Source: a bacterium (GTDB lineage: Bacteria; Zixibacteria; MSB-5A5; GN15; FEB-12). From it: a stretch of 11,424 bases of DNA. Both the position numbers and the translations under genes were made by a program. The notes beneath the pieces were generated by a model that made no database searches, was not told the origin of the DNA, and saw only the letters and a list, made by a program, of their open reading frames with translations. The stretch's first letter is position 1. Each line of letters opens with the position of its first letter. Positions 7,092 through 11,424 of the stretch are shown here, piece by piece. The stretch lies in assembly GCA_030612965.1 (NCBI GenBank), contig JAUWMW010000051.1, positions 1 to 11,424 on the forward strand, in the 5' to 3' direction.

Positions 7092-8918
7092 CTAGGGCGA
7101 CGTAACGATGATGTTATCCCAACCCACAGCGACAAAACGAGTGCCCGTCCAGGTCACTCCCTCCAGCGAGCCGCTGGCCGCCTGTCCGCGACCGATCCAT
7201 TCGGTAGCATCCCCCGACGAAATGATTGTCAAGTCGATGCCGACCGCAACGCATAGCGATCCGGAAGAACCCACGGCATTGAGTCCTTTGAGTTGTTCGG
7301 GAAGCACATCCCAGAGCTGCTCAGTCCAGTCGCTGCCATTTGGCGAGGTGAAAATCACTCCCTGCTCTCCGACAGCGACAAAGATAGTGTCGTTCCAGAA
7401 GATGTCTTGCAGGAAAGGTTCCGTCAGAATGCGCAAAGTGTCCCACGGGGGAGCCTGATCGCCTTGGGCGATCGCTACAATCCCACTGTCGCCGACGGCC
7501 ACGAAAGCGCTTCCCGACCAGGCCACCGACTCAAAGTGCTCGCTGGTGCCGAGGTTGGGAACGCGCGTCCAGACTGCACCATCTTCGGAGGTCAAAATCG
7601 TGCCACTCCGCCCCACCGCGACCAGCAGTTCCGGTGATGCCGCTACATCGTGCAAATGGTGCACAGTGCAGCTAAGGCTGTCCCAGGTGACGGCATCAGA
7701 TGAGAGCATCACGCGACCGTTGTCACCCACCGCGACAAAGAGTTCGTTGGCGCCGCCACGGTGGGTGATGCTGCGCAGGACATCGGTCCCGCCCGATCGC
7801 CTGAGCGACCAATCGACTCCGTCGGAAGAGGCCAGGATAGTTCCGCCTGACCCGACCGCCAGGCAGAGAGTATCGTCGTCAATAACGCAGGTAACATCGT
7901 AAAGGTCGAAGTCGGCCCCGGTTACCTGGGCATTCCATTGCAGCCCGTCGTCGGATATCAGCACTGTTTGTGAAAGTCCGACTGCGACAAACCGGTTGTG
8001 TAAAGGTGACCAGGCCACCGAACGCAGGTTGTCGGCCAAACCATGCTCTCTTAACGTCCATACTTCACCGTCAACCGAACTCAGTATCAAACCGTTCTGG
8101 CCGACCACGACCAACAAACCATCCGACCAGGTGACGGCATAGAGGTAGGCGCCCAGGCGTGACTCCTCCTCCGACCACTCCTCGCCGTCGGATGACGTCA
8201 GGATTGTGCCGTTCTGCCCGACGGCCACAAATATCTCAGCCGCATCCGACCAGGTGACATCATAGAGCCAGGCAGTCGTCGGTGACAGGGTGTCCAACGT
8301 CCAAACATTGCCGTCAGACGATGTCATGATTGTGCCCAGACCACCGACAGCCACGAAGATTGAATGTTCCTCCGACCAGGTGACGCCGAACAGGTCCTGG
8401 GTGGTGCGGCTGCTGTCCGCCAACTGCCAGTCATCGCCGTCCGCATGTATAATGGCGCCGTCCTGACCAACCGCGACCACTACCGATCCGGACGAAGCGA
8501 TACCGCCGTACAACCAGCCGGCCGACACGCCGACGCTGTCGAGTGACACCAATGTCCAGGTAAGGCCGTCGGGCGAGGTCAGTACTGTGCCGTTGTCGCC
8601 GACGGCGATGAACTCTGAAGCCGTAGCCGTAACTTCGAGGATATACTCGTCGGTCGGGCTTTCCTGCTGCGTCCAGACCAGACCATCGCTCGACGTCATG
8701 ATGACCCCATTGTTACCCACGGCGACAAACATACCGTGTGTCTCCGACCAGGTGACGTCGATCATGAAACTGGATGTTCCGGTGGAACGAGCGGTCCATA
8801 CGATTCCGGGTTCGTGGATAACGGTATCGGTCGGCGAATCATCGTCACCGCACGAATTCACTGTTAACAGAATGACTGTCGCTAATAGAAAACCGAGTGT
8901 GCGTTTGGTCAAAGACAT
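7092..8918 (-). CDS. Lipoprotein of 14 Asp-box / beta-propeller repeats
   Basis: 608 residues. The N-terminus has a lipoprotein signal: basic TKR, hydrophobic core, and VNSC with Cys23 as the lipid site, then a GDDDSPTD linker. The rest is about 14 repeats of 38-43 residues, each with a (F/L)VAVG-type strand (near residues 64, 103, 147, 188, 230, 269, 310, 352, 394, 432, 472, 513, 556, 595), usually followed by an Asp-box-like turn S-x-D-G-x-x-W (for example SSDGLVWT 76-83, SPDGLTWT 115-122, SSDGNVWT 200-207, SEDGAVWT 444-451). Such repeats build beta-propellers, as in BNR/sialidase-type and Ycf48-like proteins. Fourteen blades would fit two seven-bladed propellers. No sialidase catalytic residues can be assigned, so it is probably a binding or scaffold protein at the cell surface. 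A strong AGGAG (CTCCT at 8925-8929 on the plus strand) fixes the start. Confidence 0.85.
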   Translation of the reverse strand: MSLTKRTLGFLLATVILLTVNSCGDDDSPTDTVIHEPGIVWTARSTGTSSFMIDVTWSETHGMFVAVGNNGVIMTSSDGLVWTQQESPTDEYILEVTATASEFIAVGDNGTVLTSPDGLTWTLVSLDSVGVSAGWLYGGIASSGSVVVAVGQDGAIIHADGDDWQLADSSRTTQDLFGVTWSEEHSIFVAVGGLGTIMTSSDGNVWTLDTLSPTTAWLYDVTWSDAAEIFVAVGQNGTILTSSDGEEWSEEESRLGAYLYAVTWSDGLLVVVGQNGLILSSVDGEVWTLREHGLADNLRSVAWSPLHNRFVAVGLSQTVLISDDGLQWNAQVTGADFDLYDVTCVIDDDTLCLAVGSGGTILASSDGVDWSLRRSGGTDVLRSITHRGGANELFVAVGDNGRVMLSSDAVTWDSLSCTVHHLHDVAASPELLVAVGRSGTILTSEDGAVWTRVPNLGTSEHFESVAWSGSAFVAVGDSGIVAIAQGDQAPPWDTLRILTEPFLQDIFWNDTIFVAVGEQGVIFTSPNGSDWTEQLWDVLPEQLKGLNAVGSSGSLCVAVGIDLTIISSGDATEWIGRGQAASGSLEGVTWTGTRFVAVGWDNIIVTSP

Positions 8919-8940
8919 GCAAAGCTCCTTCGTTTCGCCT

Positions 8941-8965
8941 TATACCGTCGGCGGTCGACGGTGTA
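8941..8965 (-). promoter_or_regulatory. Hairpin in the leader of the propeller lipoprotein gene
   Basis: ACCGTCG (8944-8950) and CGACGGT (8956-8962) form a perfect 7-bp stem with a 5-base loop, extended to 10 pairs if one G-T pair is allowed. It ends 23 bases before the start codon, just upstream of the Shine-Dalgarno on the minus strand. It could be an operator, an mRNA leader hairpin or chance; I see no matching promoter with good boxes. Confidence 0.35.
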
Positions 8966-9164
8966 CCCCAAAAACAATACTTCATCATTTTGAGGCGGCT
9001 GTTAATATTGACAAAAAGTGGTGGCCGGGCAAGGAAAAAGGAAAACCGCCGAAATGAGACTAACGGTCCTCTACCACAGCACCTTCCCCACAAATGGTTG
9101 AGGATTTCTGCCAATGTAAATTGAATCACGGAGTTCGTGTTCTCAGAAAGTGGAACGACATGTC

Positions 9165-9185
9165 ATGCCGGACTTGATCCGGCAT
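9165..9185. repeat. REP-like hairpin (ATGCCGGA type)
   Basis: ATGCCGGA (9165-9172) and TCCGGCAT (9178-9185) form a perfect 8-bp stem with loop CTTGA. The motif TGCCGGACTTGATCCGGCA is a common intergenic palindrome in many bacteria. Two further small stems follow at once (GTGGC/GCCAC and CCCAT/ATGGG, within 9189-9211). Confidence 0.7.
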
Positions 9186-9269
9186 CCAGTGGCAAGCCAC
9201 CCATAAATGGGCCTCATGCGCTACGCGCGCTTTTCACGTCGCCTTGAACGGAGTCGAAGGCCGCTTTCT

Positions 9270-9342
9270 GTCATTCCCGCGTCCTTCTGTCATTCCCGCG
9301 CAGGCGGGAATCCATCCGTATTCTACCACTGTCATTCCCGCG
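9270..9342. repeat. Three copies of GTCATTCCCGCG with one intact hairpin
   Basis: The 12-mer occurs at 9270-9281, 9289-9300 and 9331-9342. In the middle copy ATTCCCGC (9292-9299) pairs with GCGGGAAT (9304-9311). This is the widespread GTCATTCCCGCG...GCGGGAATCC palindrome; the outer two copies look like broken or half elements. It abuts the 119-bp repeat at 9343. Confidence 0.75.
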
Positions 9343-9461
9343 AAAGGGACCAACTAAAACCCCATGATATTGTGCGCGGCAGACCTCCCGGTCTGCCCGT
9401 CTGAAGGACGTACCCAGGGTAATCAAGGGGCAGACGAGGACGTCTGCCGCCCACAGCAAAG
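9343..9461 (+). repeat. 119-bp dispersed repeat, copy 2
   Basis: Same-orientation partner of 1516-1634 (52 identical bases, then about 86% identity). In this copy both hairpins are intact: GGCAGAC / GTCTGCC, and GGCAGACG (9429-9436) with CGTCTGCC (9441-9448) around an AGGA loop, followed by CCACAG. Confidence 0.85.
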
Positions 9462-9607
9462 GAATAACCACCACCCGGTAGTTTTTGGAAGTCCCCGAAA
9501 GCAGAAATCCAGGCTTACTTGCATAGACTGGCCTTCGCTAGTATGACAGAGAAAGGAGGACTGGAAGTGGCTTCCAAGGCTGTCCCCCAATGCAGTACTT
9601 CGTGTGT

Positions 9608-9672
9608 GGTGGACGTCCTCGTCTACCGTGTTCACCCCGAAAAGTTGTCGGCGCACGGGGACGTACGCCGAC
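9608..9672. repeat. Inverted pair of small hairpins with AGGA/GGGA loops
   Basis: 9608-9627 is GGTGGACG, loop TCCT, CGTCTACC (8 pairs, one G-T); read on the minus strand its loop is AGGA. 9647-9672 is GTCGGCG-C-ACG, loop GGGA, CGT-A-CGCCGAC. Both resemble the AGGA-loop hairpin at 9429-9448: constant ACG/CGT closing pairs, different but still paired outer stems, and, for the second, the same CCACAG-like 3' flank. Confidence 0.55.
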
Positions 9673-9736
9673 CACAGATACCTGATATCGCTGTTCAACC
9701 CCAGTTTTTTTTGGGGAAGTCCAACGCTAACCACGC

Positions 9737-9764
9737 TTGACAACGCGAGCCGGGATGATACTTT
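9737..9764 (+). promoter_or_regulatory. Possible promoter just before the methyltransferase gene
   Basis: A perfect TTGACA (9737-9742), a 16-base spacer and a poor -10, TACTTT (9759-9764). Transcription would begin about at the ATG at 9771, giving a leaderless mRNA or favouring the internal ATG at 9840. The -35 box is good, the -10 weak. Confidence 0.35.
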
Positions 9765-9770
9765 ACGGTC

Positions 9771-10361
9771 ATGGGTAAGAAACCTCGAGCACATTCAGAG
9801 CGTCGACACCAGCACAGTGATCTGAGCTTGTCGGTTACCATGAGGTCCGAAAACAACCTGCTTGAGATCATTGACCAAACTTCTGCCGATCCTTTTGTTC
9901 TTATTCTCGATGGTCTTCAGGACCCTCACAATCTTGGTGCCTGTCTGCGAAGCGCCGATGCTGCCGGTGTTCACGCCGTAGTAGCCCCCCGCGATCGAGC
10001 CGTCGGGCTGACCGATTCGGCTCGACTGACGGCAGCAGGAGCGGCTGAACGAGTGCCCTTCATTCAAGTGACTAATCTGGCCAGGACGATGAAAGCGCTG
10101 AAAGAGGCCGGGTTGTGGTTGGTCGGCACCGCCGATGAGACCGCAAGATCACTCTACGAAGCAGACCTTACCGGTCCGTTGGCGATTGTCATGGGGGCAG
10201 AAGGAAAGGGGTTGCGAAGGCTCACTGCTGAGCGCTGTGATTATCTGGTGCGGATTCCGATGCACGGCGCCGTATCGTGCTTGAATGTCTCTGTGGCCAC
10301 CGGCGTCTGTCTGTTCGAGGCGGTCCGACAACGGGCGGCGAAATCAAAAAGGCGCGATTAA
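9771..10361 (+). CDS. SpoU/TrmH-family 2'-O-ribose methyltransferase, RlmB-like catalytic domain only
   Basis: 196 residues, an RNA ribose 2'-O-methyltransferase of the SPOUT (knotted) fold using S-adenosylmethionine. Three SpoU motifs are present: DPHNLGACLRSADAAG (51-66, with Asn54 and Arg60), IVMGAEGKGLRRL (139-151), and IPMHGAVSCLNVSVATGV (162-179, with Asn172). Wording across 44-190 is very close to proteobacterial RlmB, which methylates G2251 of 23S rRNA. RlmB is usually about 245 residues, with an N-terminal substrate-binding domain of about 70 residues; here there is only a short basic tail. An in-frame TGA at 9756-9758 sits 12 bases before the ATG, so the missing domain is not in this frame upstream. 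No Shine-Dalgarno precedes 9771 or the alternative ATG at 9840. It may be a natural single-domain SpoU enzyme with a different target. Enzyme class is firm; substrate is not. Confidence 0.85.
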   Translation: MGKKPRAHSERRHQHSDLSLSVTMRSENNLLEIIDQTSADPFVLILDGLQDPHNLGACLRSADAAGVHAVVAPRDRAVGLTDSARLTAAGAAERVPFIQVTNLARTMKALKEAGLWLVGTADETARSLYEADLTGPLAIVMGAEGKGLRRLTAERCDYLVRIPMHGAVSCLNVSVATGVCLFEAVRQRAAKSKRRD

Positions 10362-10443
10362 CAGCTCCCACCCAGGTAGGAAACAGACTCTCGAGCAATC
10401 CAGGTAAACGTGTACCTACGTTACCCATGCTTCAAGAAAGAGC

Positions 10444-10472
10444 TTGACAAACGCTCAGACGCATTGTAAACT
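10444..10472 (+). promoter_or_regulatory. Near-consensus sigma-70 promoter with no protein gene after it
   Basis: TTGACA (10444-10449), a 17-base spacer and TAAACT (10467-10472, four of six matches). It lies 83 bases after the methyltransferase stop. Transcription would start near 10479 and run through about 670 bases that hold no convincing protein, up to an intrinsic terminator at 11114-11150. Confidence 0.6.
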
Positions 10473-10478
10473 GCATGT

Positions 10479-11150
10479 GTCGGAACTGGGGGTCCCAGCC
10501 TCTCAAGACATCACCGTCAATGGTACGAACGGCGCATGGGTCTGTCTGAATGCGGGTCAGATGGCGACGTAGGGGATATTGATGATATCGCGGATTAACC
10601 TCGCTCGCTGGAGTGCGAGTGCAGTATGTGGCAGGCGAACCGACAGCTTCCTTGACCGAGACAGGGCTGGTAGGGCTGCCTTCCGGTTTGACTACAACAG
10701 GAACGACTTGTTGCAGCGTACTCATTGTTCGCTGTCGCATGTACGCGGATTCTGCGCAGACCCCACCGAGCAATCGGCTGCTTCGGGGTCAACGGCTACT
10801 TGCATCCAGCGCACCGCTTGCGCCGCTATGGATCGTGCAAGCAACTTAGGGGCTGAGCGCTCTCAGCATTTAACGAATAACCTGGCGGGGGGATGCGGAT
10901 TAGGGCTAATGAGGGCAGGGAGCTGGGACCCAGCCCTCGCCGCCGCTCCCCCAGCCGGAATAACTTTTGGGGGTGTGACCTAATTAGAGTTCACTGGCGA
11001 CAGTAACGCGCCGGGGGAGAGATACCCGGATTCGCGATCGCGGGTCGCACGCGATGGAACGCAATGGCTGAGTTGGCAATGGGGGCCCGACTCCCAGCGT
11101 CACCGCCATCGAAGAGCCCCGTCCCAGGCCACCTGGACGGGGCTCGATTT
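10479..11150 (+). ncRNA. Candidate long structured non-coding RNA, family unknown
   Basis: A promoter at 10444-10472 and a terminator at 11114-11150 delimit about 670 bases without a credible protein. The 3' half is nearly continuous hairpins: 10759-10790 (GACCCC/GGGGTC), 10799-10841 (CTTGCA/TGCAAG, TCCA/TGGA), 10852-10867 (GCTGAG/CTCAGC, loop CGCT), a closed junction 10884-10956, 10993-11004 (ACTG/CAGT, GCGA loop), 11011-11029 (CCGGG/CCCGG) and a nested arm 11052-11111 (CGATGG/CCATCG, ACGC/GCGT, GAGTTGG/CCGACTC). The junction is striking: GCGG 10895-10898, hairpin 10899-10910, hairpin 10911-10938 and closing CCGC 10940-10943 abut almost without gaps. The 5' part (to about 10750) shows only weaker stems. 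I see none of the conserved blocks of RNase P RNA, tmRNA, SRP RNA, cobalamin riboswitch or group II intron domain V. High GC raises chance pairing, so this remains a hypothesis. Confidence 0.4.
11114..11150 (+). terminator. Intrinsic terminator closing the candidate RNA
   Basis: GAGCCCCGTCC (11114-11124) pairs with GGACGGGGCTC (11135-11145), and AGG (11126-11128) with CCT (11132-11134), leaving one bulged C and a 3-base loop. GATTTTG follows on the plus-strand side only, which sets the direction. No protein gene ends nearby. Confidence 0.75.
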
Positions 11151-11299
11151 TGTCTGAAAACCTGCTCATAAACCCACTGATCGGAACCCGGTCAGTTTGT
11201 CGGCTCGGCGCCGCAAATGAACAAGACCATTATGTAATGCCTGTAAGTGACGTGTTGCCCAGTCAGTACGGGAGTGTTGAATGGCATCGCGCACCGTTG

Positions 11300-11342
11300 T
11301 GTCGGGTCTTGACTACGCCGGAGGCGTGGTTGTGACCCGACA
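11300..11342. repeat. Long two-tier hairpin
   Basis: TGTCGGGTC (11300-11308) pairs with GACCCGACA (11334-11342), a perfect 9 bp; inside, after a 2x2 internal loop, GACTACGCC (11311-11319) pairs with GGCGTGGTT (11323-11331, two G-T pairs) around a 3-base loop. It has no T-run, so it is not an obvious terminator. Confidence 0.75.
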
Positions 11343-11356
11343 TATAAGTAGATGTC

Positions 11357-11415
11357 AGACAATGGCGGCAGGTCACATCCCGCTTTCAGCAGGACAAGAC
11401 CTGCCGCAACTGTCT
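11357..11415. repeat. Second large hairpin near the window end
   Basis: GCGGCAGGTC (11365-11374) pairs perfectly with GACCTGCCGC (11398-11407); AGACA (11357-11361) pairs with TGTCT (11411-11415) beyond a 3x3 internal loop. The terminal loop is 23 bases. It starts 15 bases after the preceding hairpin; what follows is outside the window. Confidence 0.7.
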
Positions 11416-11424
11416 ACAGTGACT

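Larger units (their letters stand above)
8919..9770. other. Gene-free stretch with REP-like hairpins and repeat copies
   Basis: 852 bases between a minus-strand and a plus-strand gene, so both upstream regions lie here. No credible protein: a 65-codon frame starting at the ATG at 9543 overlaps hairpins and looks random. Contents in order: leader hairpin (8941-8965), an unremarkable AT-richer part to about 9150, REP-like hairpins (9165-9342), the 119-bp repeat copy 2 (9343-9461), small AGGA-loop hairpins (9608-9672) and a possible promoter before 9771. Confidence 0.6.
10362..11424. other. 1.06-kb stretch without a protein gene, to the window end
   Basis: The longest open frame here (10579-10983, 134 codons) has a random-looking translation rich in Arg, Ala, Ser and Cys and no Shine-Dalgarno. 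The stretch holds a promoter, the candidate RNA, its terminator, and then (11151-11424) further foldable DNA including two large hairpins (11300-11342 and 11357-11415). No tRNA-like T-loop or rRNA block was recognised. Confidence 0.55.

Noticed and set aside
9696..9716. CCCCA, T-run, TGGGG as an intrinsic terminator
   Set aside because: The T-run is in the loop rather than after the stem, and no gene ends just upstream.
9543..9740. 65-codon open frame beginning MTEKGGLEV before the methyltransferase gene
   Set aside because: It runs through the AGGA-loop hairpins and a T-run, has no recognisable domain and no strong Shine-Dalgarno.
9595..9770. Upstream sequence as a frameshifted N-terminal domain of RlmB
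   Set aside because: None of the three plus-strand frames gives residues resembling the RlmB substrate-binding domain, and the region is hairpin repeats.
10536..10598. Short acidic peptide frame (starting MGLSECGSDGDVGDIDDIAD) after the promoter at 10444
   Set aside because: Only 20 codons and no ribosome binding site; acidic run may be chance. Could be revisited if transcripts show translation.
10579..10983. 134-codon open frame in the candidate RNA region
   Set aside because: No Shine-Dalgarno, no recognisable motif, random-looking composition, and it ends in the middle of strong stems; overlapping frames in other registers are similar in size.
10362..11424. RNase P RNA, tmRNA, SRP RNA, group I/II intron or cobalamin riboswitch
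   Set aside because: Conserved blocks (GAGGAAAGTCC/ACAGAA, tmRNA acceptor ends, GGAAGCAGCC, domain V with GAAA loop, group I core pairs) were looked for by eye on both strands and not found.

Overview
The window looks like chromosomal DNA of a GC-rich bacterium outside the well-studied phyla. My best guess is an FCB-group lineage such as candidate phylum Zixibacteria. That is an inference from the dockerin-like tail with two 'DLVYLVDYMF' segments, the many secreted repeat and beta-rich proteins and lipoproteins, and the crowd of short palindromic repeats between genes. Several promoters and terminators match the ordinary sigma-70 and intrinsic-terminator patterns.

Layout: (1) 1-1392, the 3' part of a large secreted protein built of bacterial Ig-like domains, closed by a strong intrinsic terminator. 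(2) 1393-1973, a gene-free stretch with several dispersed palindromic repeats, including a MITE-like element. (3) 1974-3641, a long-chain acyl-CoA synthetase-type AMP-binding enzyme, the only clear metabolic gene. (4) 3762-4844, a lipoprotein of beta-sandwich (carboxypeptidase-regulatory-like) domains behind a good promoter. (5) 4845-5169, a gap holding a second MITE-like element and the next promoter. (6) 5170-6804, a secreted protein with thrombospondin type 3 calcium-binding repeats and a dockerin-like C-terminus, with a terminator after it. (7) 6865-7091, palindromic repeats. (8) 8918-7092 on the minus strand, a lipoprotein of 14 Asp-box/propeller repeats. (9) 8919-9770, a gene-free stretch packed with REP-like hairpins and a second copy of the repeat from region 2. 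(10) 9771-10361, a minimal SpoU-family 2'-O-methyltransferase resembling the catalytic domain of RlmB. (11) 10362-11424, over 1 kb without a convincing protein, but with a near-consensus promoter, many consecutive foldable segments and an intrinsic terminator.

The genes do not form one operon: they have separate promoters or terminators, and one is on the opposite strand. Four of the six are predicted cell-surface or exported proteins; they share a location rather than a pathway. No tRNA, rRNA, CRISPR array or transposase was seen. The most unusual item is the possible long structured non-coding RNA at about 10479-11150, which I could not match to RNase P RNA, tmRNA, SRP RNA, 6S RNA or a group I or II intron.
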